Assembly (NCBI RefSeq): GCF_019565505.1
Contig: NZ_CP067378.1
Span: 744,001 to 808,000, forward strand
DNA: 64,000 nucleotides
Direction of reading: 5' to 3'
From: Flavobacterium davisii
GTDB lineage: Bacteria > Bacteroidota > Bacteroidia > Flavobacteriales > Flavobacteriaceae
Numbering within the stretch: the stretch's first letter is position 1; every line of letters begins with the position of its first letter. The notes under the pieces are model-generated. The model did not search any database. It saw only the letters and a program-made list of their open reading frames with translations, and was not told the origin of the DNA. The position numbers were made by a program, and so were the translations under genes. Below, piece by piece: positions 20,298-31,862 of the stretch.

Positions 20298-21159
20298 TCA
20301 AACTGTATCTATAAAATTCTTTTCTGTTTTATTAAAAATCAACAATCCGAATAAAAAAAGCATTAAAGTTATAAGGATTGTATAAAGCATTCCCTCTATT
20401 GAAATACTCCCTTCATCTAGTAAAATGAAACGAGAAGCTTCTACGATGTATGCTAAAGGATTGTATGCTACCAGCCAAGCATATTGTGGAAACTTTTGTT
20501 GAATTAACTCTATAGGATAAATTACAGCTGAAACGTACATGAGTAGTTGAGTTCCAAAGTTTACTAAAAAGATAAATCTCTATATTTAGTCACCAATGAA
20601 GAAATAATCATTCCTAATGCCAATCCTAAAAAGCCCATTAAAGCTACTAAAAAGGGAATAACAACAAAGTTCTACTTAGTGTTAATGACATTCCATTGAA
20701 TACATAATAGAAATAGAATCCTAAAAAAATTAATAATTGAATACCTAATTTTAATAAATTAGTCACTACTGTAGACAGAGGCATAATCACTCTAGGAAAA
20801 TAAACTTTACCAAATATAGCTGCGTTTTTCTTAAAGGTGTCTGACGTTTCCGTCAAACAAGTCGTGAAATAGTTCCAAATTATAATACCCGCCAAATTAA
20901 ACAAAAAAGGAGGAGTTTCACCTGTTTTTATCCCCGCTACATTATTAAAAATAACAGTAAACGTTACAGCTGTAAACAATGGCTGAATCAAGTACCATAA
21001 AGGACCTAATATCGTTTGTTTGTAAACTGTAACCACATCCCGTTTCACAAATAAAATTAATAAATCACGATACGCCCAAACTTCTTTTAAATTCAAATCA
21101 AAAAATGAAGATTTTGCTGTAATAATCTGATTCCAATTATCGTCTTTAGGAGTATTCAT
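20298..21159 (-). CDS. wzm: Polysaccharide ABC exporter permease
   Basis: About 287 residues in three frames. The N-terminal part has RDLLILFVKRDVVTVYKQTI and LGPLWYLIQPLFTAVTFTVI, the diagnostic ABC2 exporter start; the end has YNPLAYIVEASRFILL. Two single bases are missing, in the A5 runs at 20649-20653 and 20566-20570. Restoring them joins PFLVALMGFLGLALGM and DLSFLVNFGTQLLMYVSAVIYP. Six membrane segments are expected. It is the first gene of the left minus-strand series, divergent from the CpsB-type phosphatase gene. Both losses are the homopolymer type, so the gene is probably intact in the organism. Confidence 0.87.
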
Positions 21160-21250
21160 ACATTTTATTTAAAAAGCGCAACTTAATAAAATATACTATT
21201 AAATACAATAAAAAGAAAAATTATCATTATGTAAAGACTATCTAAATACG

Positions 21251-21258
21251 TACCTTTG
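21251..21258 (+). promoter_or_regulatory. Bacteroidota -7 promoter box (TACCTTTG)
   Basis: TACCTTTG matches the TAnnTTTG consensus and lies 27 bp before the ATG of the CpsB-type phosphatase gene. No clear -33 TTG is seen. It sits in the short divergent gap between the phosphatase and wzm. Confidence 0.5.
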
Positions 21259-21284
21259 TAAAACATAAAGAAATTAAAAAATCT

Positions 21285-22018
21285 ATGCTGTTTTTTACCA
21301 AATCAAAGCCTTATTTAAAAGAATTTACAGAAAATTTTATTGATCTACATTCCCATATACTACCGGAATTGATGACGGAGCCAAGAATATAGAGGATACC
21401 ATACAGTTAATAACTACTTTGTCTGATTATGGATTTGTACAATTTATGGCAACACCCCATACTTTTGCTGGTTATTATGATAATACTTATGAATCTATAG
21501 CTACCAATTATAACAATACCATTAAAGAATTGAATAAAAAAGAGTTATTTGTTACTATGAATTTTGCTTCAGAATACTTAATGGATGATCATTTTGTTTC
21601 TCTTTTCAAAAAAAAGGAAGTTCATACTCTAAAGGAGCAATATGTTTTAGTCGAAATGTCTTATTTAAATGCTCCTATCAACTTATATGATATTTTATTT
21701 GACCTACAAGTGGCAGGATACACTCCCATATTAGCACATCCTGAACGTTATTTATTTTATCATCAGCAATTTGATTCCTACAAAAAGCTAAAAAATGCTG
21801 GATGTAAGTTTCAATTAAACCTATTATCTACAGTTGGATATTATGGAAAAGAGGTAAAAAATATAGCGGATCAATTATTAAAAGAGGGATTAATTGATTT
21901 TGCAGGAAGTGATGTACATCACGAAAGACATTTAACTGCTTTTCAATCAAAAATAGAAATAAAAAATACGGATGCTCTTAAAGAGGCCATTCGAAATAAT
22001 AATTTCTTTAAAATATAA
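21285..22018 (+). CDS. CpsB/YwqE-type tyrosine-protein phosphatase (PHP fold)
   Basis: Metal-dependent phosphatase that removes phosphate from the tyrosine tail of the Wzc-type kinase, so controlling chain length and export. About 244 residues: FIDLHSHILPGIDDGA (HxH plus Asp), FMATPHTFAG, LAHPERYLFY and FAGSDVHHERH are the PHP metal ligands. One base is missing near 21363 inside LPGIDD, which separates the first 26 codons from the rest. It is one of only two plus-strand genes in the polysaccharide locus. Its likely substrates are the two BY-kinases at 24385-26756 and 45123-47594. Confidence 0.85.
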
Positions 22019-22183
22019 TATTCAGCAATTCCTATTTCCCCTAATGCATTTATTTTTATTATTGAGAATCATTTTTTTTGCATTTTCTTAAGTAAAAATA
22101 AATTAAACCATATTTATTACTATTAACAAAATATACGTATAACATAAACTGTATCCTGTTTCTTAAAACCTACTTATGATAAA

Positions 22184-23364
22184 ATGAATCCTTTGAATCC
22201 TTTTTTTGCCATTATAATCTTCCTCATTGCCTTTGCAACAGCTTATTTAATAAATTTAAATTATAAAATAACAAATGACAACACAAGATATGAAACAATA
22301 GATGGAATAAGAGGCTTTCTAGCTATAGGTGTTTTTATACATCATTCATCAATATGGTTTCAATATTTACAAATAAAATCTTGGGAAGCCCCAAAATCAA
22401 ACTTATATAATCAATTGGGCCAAACAAGCGTTTCTTTATTCTTTATGATCACCTCCTTTTTATTTGTGACGAAATTATTAAATTCAAAAAATCAAAAAAT
22501 TAACTGGAACATTATATTCATATCTCGTTTTTTTAGACTAGTTCCAATGTATCTAGTATCTATCTTTCCATTAGTCTTAATTATATTCATAATAAGTAAT
22601 TGGCAACTCAATGTTTCTCCTTTTCATCTTATAAGAGAATTACTGGAATGGATAACTTTCACCATTTTAGAGAGTCCAATCATCAATAATTTATCATATA
22701 CACATATAATAAACGCGGGGGTTGTCTGGTCTCTTCCTTACGAGTGGCTCTTTTATTTTAGTCTTCCACTCATTTCTATTTTAATATTCAAAAAAGAACT
22801 TCTTTTTTTTATACTGCAATTAGCTTCTTGTTCGTCCTATCTTTCTTTAAAATTCACGGTTTGAACATTCCGCATTTACTTTCTTTCTTAGGTGGTATAA
22901 TCCCCCCTTTCATCATTAAGTATAATACAAAAAAAGTAAATTTTAATTCCTCTTTTTTCAGTTTAATAATTCTAGTATGTCTAGGATTAATTTTACTTTT
23001 TGACACTTCTAACAACTATATTTGTAAATTCCTAATAATAATAGTTTTCAATTTAATTGCTTTAGGTAATAATATTTTTGGAATTTTAAAAAATACTACA
23101 TTAAAGTTTTTAGGTGATATTTCATATAGTACCTATTTAATTCATGGAATCATCATTTTTATCGTAATGTTTTTTTATTATGGTCTAGAAGAAGCCGAAA
23201 AAATGTCTCCTATAAAATTTTGCAGCATCATTTTCTTTATAACTCCTATTGTCGTTTTAATTAGTTTTTTATCTTATAAAATTATAGAAAAACCTTTTAT
23301 AGATTATTCAAAAAGAATTAACTATGACCAAATAAAGAATTACATTATAAAAATTAGATATTAA
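22184..23364 (+). CDS. Acyltransferase family 3 membrane protein
   Basis: About 393 residues once one T is added to the T8 run at 22803-22810. Start MNPLNPFFAIIIFL, then YETIDGIRGFLAIGVFIHHS (the Acyl_transf_3 motif with conserved His), SLFFMITSFLFVTKLL, and VVWSLPYEWLFYF. The second half has several membrane segments and ends YSTYLIHGIIIF and YKIIEKPFIDYSKR, as in OafA-type enzymes. It lies 165 bp behind the phosphatase gene on the same strand. Probably acylates a glycan residue; not linked by overlap to any glycosyltransferase gene, so it may have its own promoter. Confidence 0.8.
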
Positions 23365-23791
23365 ATTTGAGGTAATGTATTCAAAAATAGTTGGTAATTT
23401 TTCACTTTTTAACACTTATATTGCCCTGTAAAATTAAAGAGAAGGTTTCCTCTACCGAGGAGCAACCAACTAGCAATAATTTTATAATTTATACGATATA
23501 AAAGGATGACTAAAAATCCATCCTTTTTAATATCGGTATTTAAGGCACATTCAGAAGTAAAACCACATCAACCCAAAAATGGATAAAAAGACCGAAATTG
23601 AAAATCAATTTTGATCTTTTTGAATCTATTTAGTTCGAAAATAGGGTTGAAAGCGTCACGGTAAGACACCCGTTCCTTGTAAAACTATCAAAATCATCAT
23701 GGATACTAAAAAGTGACATTTGCCATTAAAAGCTACTTAAATATGTTATTTTATACCATTTAAACTTATAATATATTGGATAAAAAATGAA

Positions 23792-23890
23792 GTTCTCGAT
23801 ACGCTTTTTTCATTTTCAAAAGAAATCGAACAGACGATCGAGTATATAATTGAAATCACCGCTAGTTCGAGCGCGAAGCGCATCGAGAAC
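23792..23890. repeat. REP/MITE-like palindromic element
   Basis: GTTCTCGATACGC at 23792-23804 is matched, with one mismatch, by the inverted GCGCATCGAGAAC at 23878-23890. Inside is GAGCGCGAAGCGC, itself nearly palindromic. The element is much richer in G+C than its surroundings. Such intergenic elements ending in TCGAGAAC are common in flavobacterial genomes; mobility by a RAYT is inferred. Confidence 0.5.
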
Positions 23891-24128
23891 CAACACTAAT
23901 TTTTGTTGCTTTTGTAGATGTACTATTTTTAAAAAGAAAATTCAAAGATTAAATGGTATTAGACATATTTTCAAATGAAAACCTCATTTTTGGCTCTTTT
24001 TGATCTATTTCGAGGTTCATTTCTTTAAATACAAGTCTTTATTTTTTTGAAAAAAAAGTATTTGTATTATTCTAAATATACCTAAGTACACTTCCCTTAT
24101 TGAATATACAAAAAGTTTTTAAGTTTAA

Positions 24129-24165
24129 AAAAAATGAGCTCAATGTCTTGTTGAGCTCATTTTTA
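24129..24165. terminator. Bidirectional hairpin terminator after wzc1
   Basis: AAAATGAGCTCAA, a 6-8 base loop, then TTGAGCTCATTTTTAT: a perfect stem with A-tract and T-tract on either side, so it can work in both directions. It lies 220 bp beyond the stop of wzc1 on the minus strand and 770 bp beyond the plus-strand acyltransferase gene. Confidence 0.8.
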
Positions 24166-24384
24166 TCTAATTTAAGTTTAAATCTATTGATATTTTTAGA
24201 TATAGTCTAATCATATACTGATCATTTTCACATATCATCAAACTTATTTATAATTCATCAATAATCATCATTTTTTTATTCCATTTAACCTTACATCTAA
24301 TAAGATTAAAAAATCGGTCATTATTTTTTTAATTCAATTAATATTTCTGTCAAACTATTAATACTAAAAAAAATACTTTTGATT

Positions 24385-26756
24385 CTATTTCAGAATAAAT
24401 AAATCTCTAATTTTTTCCCAAAAAGTTTTCTCTTTTACCTCTTGTCCATATCCATATCCATATCCATATCCATTTATTACATCAGTATCATTCAAGACCA
24501 TAGACATATTAGGTAATTTACCCTCTCTATAAATAGAACTTGGAATTTTTAACAATTCTTTTTCTAAATATTTAGCTCTAACTACATAAATAAAGGCATC
24601 GGCATTTTTTGCAATAAGCAAAGTATCAGTTACTAAACTTACAGGAGCTGTATCAACTATTATATACTCATATTTTTCTTTCAAATAATCAAACATTTCC
24701 TCTAATTTCCTACTCATTAATAATTCTGCTGGATTAGGCGGAATAACACCCGCAGGAAGAACATCAAAACAATCGTAATTAGGCAATTTGATTATATAAT
24801 CCTCAATTGCTTGATTAGGCGTTGTAAGATAATTTGTCACTCCTCTGTTTGGCAATTGTAAATAATCATCTAATCGTGGATTTCTAATATCTAAGCCTAT
24901 CAATAAAACTTTTTTCCCTGTCAAGGCTACAGTACCCGCAAGGTTTACAGTAATGAAAGTTTTCCCTTCTGCTGGCAACGTAGAAGTTAAGAAAATAGTT
25001 TTAGCATTGGTTTCTACTTTTGAATTTAGAATAAATTCAAGATTAGTTCGTACAATACGCATTGCTTCGGCCGCACTTGTTCGACTCTCTAATTGAATAA
25101 TTTCTTGATGAGAGTCAGAATGAGGTACATCCCCAAGGAATGGAATTCCTAATTTATCTAAATCTGCTTTTGTTTGAACCTTTGTATTTAATAAATCTTT
25201 TAGATAAATAATTACAAATGGGATGAATAAACCAACTAAAATTGCAACAAAATAAATAATCAAGGGTTTTGGTGAAATAGGATTTTCTAAAGCATAAGCT
25301 TTATCTATTATTTTCGAATTGGGTGCAGTAGCTGCCAAGGTAATGGCTGTTTCTTCTCTTTTCTTAAATAAATACAGATACAACTCCTCTTTTATCTGTT
25401 GTTGACGAAATATACCTCTATATTCTCTTTCTAACTTTGGAATCTTATTTAATTTTGAATTTAATGAATTGCGTTCTCCTAGTAAATCATTATTTTTAAA
25501 TTCTAAAGCTGATTTTTGTTTTGATAAACTTTGAGCAATAGAACCTTTTAGAGTTAAAATACGATCATTTAATTTTTCTATATTCGGATTATCAGATGTT
25601 GCACTTTTTAATAATCTATTACGTTCAATAACTAACATATTAAACTCATTGATTAAACCAGCCGCTGACGCATTATCAGAAGGGATTAAATTTATAGGTA
25701 GAACATCTGTCTTATCACTCTTCAGTTGAGCGATCATCATATTTATTACAGTAAGCTGAGTACCAACAGAAACTTGTTCTGTATTAAATGCAGATGCTGT
25801 TTTCAAATCCAATTCTACTTCAGCAGTAATATCAGTCAGATCGTTATTTTTTTTATATTTTTCTATATTTTTCTCAACCCCTTGTAATTCTTCTGTAACG
25901 ATAGCTAGACGATCATTAATGAATTTTGCCGTTTTTTCTGATATCAAATTCTTATCATTGATAGCATCTTGATTATAGTTTACTACTAGTTTATCTAAGA
26001 AATCAACAGCTCTTTGTGGTACTGGATCAGTAAAAGTAATTTCTACCACATTCGTTTTTTTATTCAGTGGCTGAACTACTATCTTATTTTGAAGAGAATT
26101 AGTTTCTTTATCAATATTTCTTATATCTATTCGATAAGTTCCTTTATCACAATACTTTACTTTCCCAAAAGCATCTTCTAACAAAGACAATCTCTCTATA
26201 ATAAAACTGCCTAATTTTTCACTTTTAATGATTTGATTATAACGATATTCTCCTATTAAATCTTTATTTTGATTGTATAATAAAAATTTATGAGTTCCTT
26301 TCAATGATACTACAAGACTTGTATCTAAATCTATCTTCTCTTTGTTCTCAAAAAGAATTTTTATGGGACTTTTCCCATAAACATTAGTTGATTTAATTCT
26401 ACCTACAGCATAGTAATTAATATTGAAACCTCCTGACAATAAGGTTTTTTTATGATATTTCTAGATTTTAAAATTTCAATCTCGTCATCAATTTTATTCT
26501 TAGCTCCTCCGAAGCTACTGATGTCCTCCAAAACAGAAAGCTCAGATGCCAACCCTCCTGACTCTTTATCTTTTATTAATACCGTAGTAGATGCTTTATA
26601 TGTAGAGGTTTCATAACGTAAGTAAATTTTTGCTAAAAACAAAGAAACTATAACTAAAAAAACAAACCAATACCAATTTCTTAAAAATTTATTTAATATT
26701 AGTTTTATATTTATTTCATCAACATTTTCTTCTTGGGGCATGAAATTATTTTGCAT
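24385..26756 (-). CDS. wzc: Wzc-type tyrosine autokinase / chain-length regulator (copy 1)
   Basis: About 790 residues after repair of one base in the T7 run at 26445-26451. The N-terminus has a membrane segment (WYWFVFLVIVSLFLAKIYL) and Wzz-like domain; a coiled-coil region follows; a second membrane segment (LIIYFVAILVGLFIPF) precedes the BY-kinase domain with Walker A STLPAEGKTF, Walker A' VLLIGLDIRNPRL and Walker B YEYIIVDTAPVS. The tail NGYGYGYGYG is the tyrosine cluster, coded by a run of six-base repeats. Works with Wza (next gene upstream) to control polymer length and outer-membrane export. Last gene of the right-hand operon, followed by a terminator. Confidence 0.9.
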
Positions 26757-26763
26757 TTTATCA

Positions 26764-27539
26764 TTATTTTTTAAACAATAGTACTAGTGATATAAGAACA
26801 GAACTCAACGAAATCCAAACGGGTATATTTTGATTAAATGTAGACGCATTCGCTCTTGCTCTATTAGGTTCTATATAAATTAAATCATTCTGTTTTAAAT
26901 AATAATAGGCTGAATTCATAAAATCAGACTTTGTCAAATCAATTCTATGATATGTTTTTTTTCCTTCATTTTCTCTAATTAACAAAACATTATTTCTTTT
27001 ACCATAAATAGTCAAATCACCCGCTAAACTTAATGCTTCAGGCAATGTAATACGCTCACTAACTACATTGAAAGTTCCCGGTTTTGCTACCTCTCCTATC
27101 ACGCTTACCTTAAAATTCATTATACGAACGTTCACAATAGGATTCTTAATATATACTTTTAATTTATTTTTCAACAAATTAATTGCCTCTTCTTTTTTAA
27201 CCCTCCAAAAGTTAAAGTTCCTATAACTGGAAATTCTATTTGATTTTTTTGATCTACCAAATACAATTGTTGCTGTCTCTGGCCGAGTGCACTTTGATTA
27301 CCAACATTTGGTGCCGTGGTACTTTCTAAATTGAATGGAGCTGCTGCCTCAGTATCTGGAGCAGAAACTGTAATTAGTAACAAATCATCTGGTTGTATTT
27401 TAGGCTCAAAAAACACTACACTTTCAAAATTCGAATTATTAGATAAATCCGAATAATACGCTATCTTTTTTTGTTGTGAACATCCTAATACAAAAAAAGA
27501 AATTATTCCAAAAATAATTAAATAAATTTTACCTCTCAT
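26764..27539 (-). CDS. wza: Polysaccharide export lipoprotein (copy 1)
   Basis: Outer-membrane export protein of about 258 residues. The signal peptide ends FFVLGC, a lipobox, so it is a lipoprotein. KIQPDDLLLITV marks the Poly_export domain, FPVIGTLTFGGL and SVIGEVAKPGTF the following SLBB-type part, and a C-terminal membrane segment (WISLSSVLISLVLLF) ends the protein. One base is missing in the T6 run at 27192-27197. It is shorter than E. coli Wza, as usual in Bacteroidota. Stop is 7 bp before the wzc start. Confidence 0.88.
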
Positions 27540-27542
27540 ATA

Positions 27543-29490
27543 TCAATTTTTATCTAAAATTTCATAATCAGAATTTAAACTTTTAAATTCTGGCACAATC
27601 ATTTTCATATATTTAACGATATTGTGATTAGAATATTTAAAAGTAGTATCAATTAACAATTGAATATTTTCTTTTACTCTTTCATAATCTTCTATTACGT
27701 CTTGTGCTACTAATATTTTTTCATGATGAGTAGGCAAGGTTTTTGAATCGTCTTTCAATAATTCTTCGTACAATTTTTCACCGGGTCTTAGCCCTATTTC
27801 TTTTATTTGTACATCCACATTTGGAATTAAACCTGCTAAACGTATCATTTTTTCTGCTAGATTGTAAATTTTAACCGGTTTCCCCATATCAAATATATAA
27901 ATTTCACCTCCACTTCCCATAGTTCCTGCCTCCAAGACAAGTTGACAAGCTTCAGGAATAGTCATAAAATATCGAATTATATCTTTGTGTGTAATGGTCA
28001 CGGGACCTCCTTCTGAAATTTGTTTTGTAAATAACGGAACGACCGATCCATTAGACCCTAAAACATTCCCAAAACGGGTTGTTATGAATTTAGTAGTTTT
28101 AATATTCTTTTTAATAGTTCAAAATGTAATGATTGAACATACTTTTCTGCAATTCTTTTACTTGCTCCCATTACATTACTTGGATTCACAGCTTTATCTG
28201 TTGAAACCATTACAAAACGTTCTACTTTATATTGGACTGCCAAATCAGCTAAATTACTAGTTCCCATAACATTAACAAAGATTGCTTGTGAAGGATTCTC
28301 TTCCATTAATGGAACATGTTTATATGCCGCTGCATGATAAATAATATTAGGTAAATATCTTTTAAAAATAATATCTAACCGTTCTTTATCTCTAATATCT
28401 GCTACCTTAGCAATGATTTCAATAGAAGACGTATTATACTTATCTAACTCAATCAATAAATTATGTAAAGGACTCTCCGCTTGATCTATCAATAGCAACA
28501 CATTTGGTTTAAAATCTATTACTTGTCTAACAATCTCACTTCCTATGGAACCCGCAGCCCCTGTTATTAAAACTGTCTTATTTGTATGGATTAAAGAAAT
28601 AGCATTATTATTTAGAATTATAGGTTTTCTATCTAATAGATCTTCTATCTCAAAATTCTTAATTTTTTTTGAAATTTCTTTTTGATCTTCCCAATCAGAA
28701 ACCAAAGGTACAGTAAACACTTTTATACCTATTTCTAAACATTCATCTACTAGTTGAATTTGTTCTTCTCTGGTTAGACTTTTATCTGCAATAACCAATC
28801 CTGATACTACATTTTCTTCAAATAATTCTACTAGATTTTCTTTAACACAGAATATAGGTAGACCTAATGCTCTTTTAGAATCATTAGATTGATATTTATC
28901 TATAAAACCTTTTATATGAAAACGTTTCGGTATTTCTGACAAAAGGGCATTAGCTACTGCGATAGCATTGGCATCTGAACCATAAATAAGCAACACCTCT
29001 TGTTTTCCTACTAAAATATTAGAAAAATAGATTTCAAATATTTTTTTAACTAAAACTCTGTAAAAAAAAAAGCAAACAAAAAACAATGAATGAGTTTACT
29101 AATAAGGCTGTTGTAAAATAGAGATCTACATATAGGAAAGTTTTACTAAAAGCATCTATTATTACTAATGTGGAAAAGGAAAAAAATTGAGCGAAAAAAA
29201 TTTTAACCGCATCCACAATGGAAGAGTGTCTAATAATTCCCGAATAGGTTTTAAATATCCAAAAAAGAAAATATTAACGAAAAAATACAACGGAATTTTG
29301 ATTCCTTCATATTGAGTTGTTATAAATTTAAGATTGATCCCTTTAAACAAATAGTAAGTCAATCCTGTAGCAAAACTAATAACTAAAATATCTAAAAAAG
29401 AACAAACCACCTAGGCAAATAGCCTATATTGCTTAAGTTTATTTTAGATAAAATTTTATGGTTAATTTTTTTATTTAGATATTTTCTCAC
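27543..29490 (-). CDS. UDP-GlcNAc 4,6-dehydratase, membrane type (PglF/CapD/WbpM-like)
   Basis: About 649 residues with four indels (29394-29399, 29261-29266, 29062-29071, 28108-28112). N-terminal membrane domain (PRWFVLFLDILVIS, then SGIIRHSSIVDAVKIFF), a CoA-binding-like middle domain (VLLIYGSDANAIA), then the SDR domain with ITGAAGSIGSEI, STDKAVNPSNVMGASKR and RPGEKLYEELL. The Met-x3-Lys site in place of Tyr-x3-Lys is typical of PglF/FlaA1/WbpM dehydratases. Product: UDP-4-keto-6-deoxy-GlcNAc for the aminotransferase gene next to it. The start is a GTG at 29490; no in-frame ATG is seen, so the N-terminus is tentative. Confidence 0.88.
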
Positions 29491-29533
29491 TTTTAAAGAA
29501 CATTATTTTTATTTATTTTTTTCACCTTGCAAA

Positions 29534-30659
29534 TTACCGAAAAAATAATTGAAGTTCCGAGTAAATTCTTGCTTTTTCGCTTTCTGTCAAATTAGATCCT
29601 GAAGGCAAACATAAACCTCTTTCAAATAAATCCTCTGATATTCTCGCTCCGTAATAAGGATAGGATTTAAATATTGGCTGAAGGTGCATAGGCTTCCATA
29701 AAGGTCGAGTTTCTATATCCGCTTTTTCAAATGCTAAACGGAGTGCTTCTCTTTGTTCATAAGACTCTAATACAATCGCACTTAACCAATGATTGGAATA
29801 AAAATCGTCCGTTGGCTCACTTAAAGCAATTACATTTGGAATATTTACAAAGAATGACTTATAGAACTGGTTCATATCTCTCCTTAACTCAACATGTTTG
29901 TTTAAAACTTCCATTTGTCCACGTCCTATACCTGCACAGATATTACTCATTCTATAATTATAACCTATATGACTATGCTGATAATGAGGTGCGTCATCAC
30001 GAGCTTGAGTTGAAAGGAACACTGCTTTTTGTTTAATATTCATATCATTTGTTACCAATGCTCCCCCCAGAGGTTGTAATAATTTTATTCCCATTAAAAG
30101 ACAGTATACTAATATCTCCTAAAGTTCCACATTTTTGTTTTTTATAGGAACTTCCTAATGCTTCTGCACTATCTTCTACAACAGGAATTTGATATTTTTG
30201 AGAAATTTCTTTTATTTGATCGTGCTTGTATGGCATCCCATATAGATGAACTGCAATAATTGCTTTTGGTTTTTTTCCTTTAGAAATTCTATCTTTTATA
30301 GCTTCTTCTAAAGCAATTGGACACATATTCCACGTTTCTGATTCACTGTCCACAAAAATAGGAGTAGCTCCTTGGTACACAATTGGATTTGCTGAAGCTG
30401 AAAAGGTCATACTCTGACAGATTACTTCATCACCTGCTTTAATATCTAAAAGAATTAGAGCTAAATGTAAAGCGGCTGTTCCTGAACTTAAGGCAGCAAC
30501 GCTCAAATTTTTACCTAAGTATTTTTCTAAGTCTTGCTCAAAACCATTCACATTAGGCCCTAGTGGCGCCACCCAATTGGTTTCAAAAGCTTCATTCACA
30601 TACTTTTGTTCATTCCCTCCCATATGAGGAGAAGAAAGCCATATTTTTGTATTATTCAT
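29534..30659 (-). CDS. PLP-dependent sugar aminotransferase (DegT/DnrJ, PglE-like)
   Basis: About 374 residues. MNNTKIWLSSPHMGGNEQKY opens the DegT/DnrJ/EryC1 fold, followed by SSGTAALHLAL, VEDSAEALGS and SFNGNKIITTSGG, where the Lys forms the PLP Schiff base. A G/C run at 30063-30068 has one base too many (or two too few) and splits the protein directly after that motif. The second half has GYNYRMSNICAGIGRGQ and RPLWKPMHLQP. It aminates the 4-keto sugar made by the dehydratase encoded downstream, giving UDP-2,4-diamino-2,4,6-trideoxy-hexose. Confidence 0.88.
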
Positions 30660-30664
30660 TTGAA

Positions 30665-31270
30665 TTATATTTTATTACTTTTCCGAGGATTTCCTACAAC
30701 AACAGCATAATCTGGAACATCCTCTATGATAACTGCTCCAGCACCAATAGTTGACCATTTCCCTATTTTTATCCCTTGTATAATGGTAGCACCAATACCA
30801 ATATGACTTCCTTCTCCTACAAAAACATTTCCTGCCAGTGAAGCATTTGGTGAGATATGCACATAATTTTCAATCCAACAATCATGGTCAACAGATGCTG
30901 AAGTATTTATAATACAATGTTTACCAGCCTTAACATGAGCATTTAAAACTACACCAGCCATTATAACCGTCCCTTCACCTACACTAGAAAATTTAGATAT
31001 TATAGCTTTTGGATGAATAGCAATAACAAAGTTAACATTTAGAGTATCCGCAATTTTTTTTCTTGTCAGATTATTACCAATCGCTATTATGCAGTTATCA
31101 GAAGGATGAAATTTAAATTTTCTAGAATTAATAATTGGAAAATCAAAAATAGTTTTTAATTTTTCCACATCATCAACAATAGTTTTTATTTGAATTTTGT
31201 TTTCAAATAAAATATCTATTATTACTTTACAATGCCCACTAGCTCCGTATAATATTATCTTATTGTCCAT
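30665..31270 (-). CDS. NeuD/PglD-type sugar O/N-acetyltransferase
   Basis: 201 residues, intact. N-terminal Rossmann-like half (MDNKIILYGASGHCKVIIDIL) and C-terminal left-handed beta-helix with hexapeptide repeats (GEGTVIMAGVVLNAHV onward). SASVDHDC carries the catalytic His of PglD. Located between the PglC-like and PglE-like genes, it most likely N-acetylates the 4-amino group to give UDP-diacetylbacillosamine. A NeuD role on sialic acid is possible by homology but the neu genes are 24 kb away. Confidence 0.85.
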   Translation of the reverse strand: MDNKIILYGASGHCKVIIDILFENKIQIKTIVDDVEKLKTIFDFPIINSRKFKFHPSDNCIIAIGNNLTRKKIADTLNVNFVIAIHPKAIISKFSSVGEGTVIMAGVVLNAHVKAGKHCIINTSASVDHDCWIENYVHISPNASLAGNVFVGEGSHIGIGATIIQGIKIGKWSTIGAGAVIIEDVPDYAVVVGNPRKSNKI

Positions 31271-31862
31271 TAAATGGTTCTATTGTCGCCGAGTCAACGG
31301 CATTTATTCCTTCTTTTTTAATTACTTTCAAAAATGTCAAAAATAAAATTTTCATATCAACTAAAAACGAAATATTATCAACATACCAAACATCATATTG
31401 AAATTTCTGATCCCATGATATGGCATTACGTCCGTTTACTTGAGCCCAACCAGTAATTCCTGGTTTAACCTCATGCCTTCTGTTCTGAAAATCATTATAC
31501 AAATGCAGATATTGAGTTAATAATGGTCTTGGACCAATTAGACTCATATCTCCTTTTAAAACATTAAACAATTGAGGTATTTCGTCTAATGATGTTTTTC
31601 TTACTAGATTCCCTATAATAGTTAATCGATCTGCATCTGGCAAAAGTATACCATTCGCATCACGCTCATCCGTCATTGTTTTAAATTTATATATTTTAAA
31701 GACTTTTCCATTTTTCCCTGGTCTTGGTTGCACGAAAAACACATTCCCTTTATTTGCAATAAACAAGCCAACAAAAACAAGGACAAAAAAAGGACTTAGA
31801 ATTACAATTCCTATGAGTGTTGCTAAGAAATCTAACAATCTCTTTAAAAAAAATTTATACAT
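31260..31862 (-). CDS. Initiating sugar-1-phosphate transferase (PglC-like monotopic PGT)
   Basis: 200 residues, intact. A single N-terminal re-entrant hydrophobic segment (FFLKRLLDFLATLIGIVILSP), then FVQPRPGKNGKVFKIYKFKT, KTSLDEIPQLFNVLKGDMS (catalytic Asp-Glu), LIGPRPLL and HEVKPGITGWAQVNGRN. This minimal size is the PglC class that moves phospho-diacetylbacillosamine to undecaprenyl phosphate. It overlaps the acetyltransferase gene by 11 bp and the glycosyltransferase gene by 8 bp. So it likely starts the repeat unit of the Wzx/Wzy-made glycan. Confidence 0.9.
   Translation of the reverse strand: MYKFFLKRLLDFLATLIGIVILSPFFVLVFVGLFIANKGNVFFVQPRPGKNGKVFKIYKFKTMTDERDANGILLPDADRLTIIGNLVRKTSLDEIPQLFNVLKGDMSLIGPRPLLTQYLHLYNDFQNRRHEVKPGITGWAQVNGRNAISWDQKFQYDVWYVDNISFLVDMKILFLTFLKVIKKEGINAVDSATIEPFNGQ

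Larger units (their letters stand above)
23365..24384. other. 1-kb non-coding region between convergent gene blocks
   Basis: No supportable gene. It lies between the 3' end of the plus-strand acyltransferase gene and the 3' end of wzc1, so both operons end here. It contains a GC-richer palindromic element (23792-23890) and a strong hairpin terminator (24129-24165), listed separately. Otherwise AT-rich sequence without coding character. Confidence 0.6.

Noticed and set aside
20298..21159. Wzm, CapD-like and other split genes as genuine pseudogenes
   Set aside because: Each is mended by one base in a short A/T run, and the pattern runs through the whole window, including housekeeping-type genes; error is simpler.
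23365..24384. Hidden gene in the 1-kb gap
   Set aside because: No frame with coding character on either strand; only a REP-like element and terminator.
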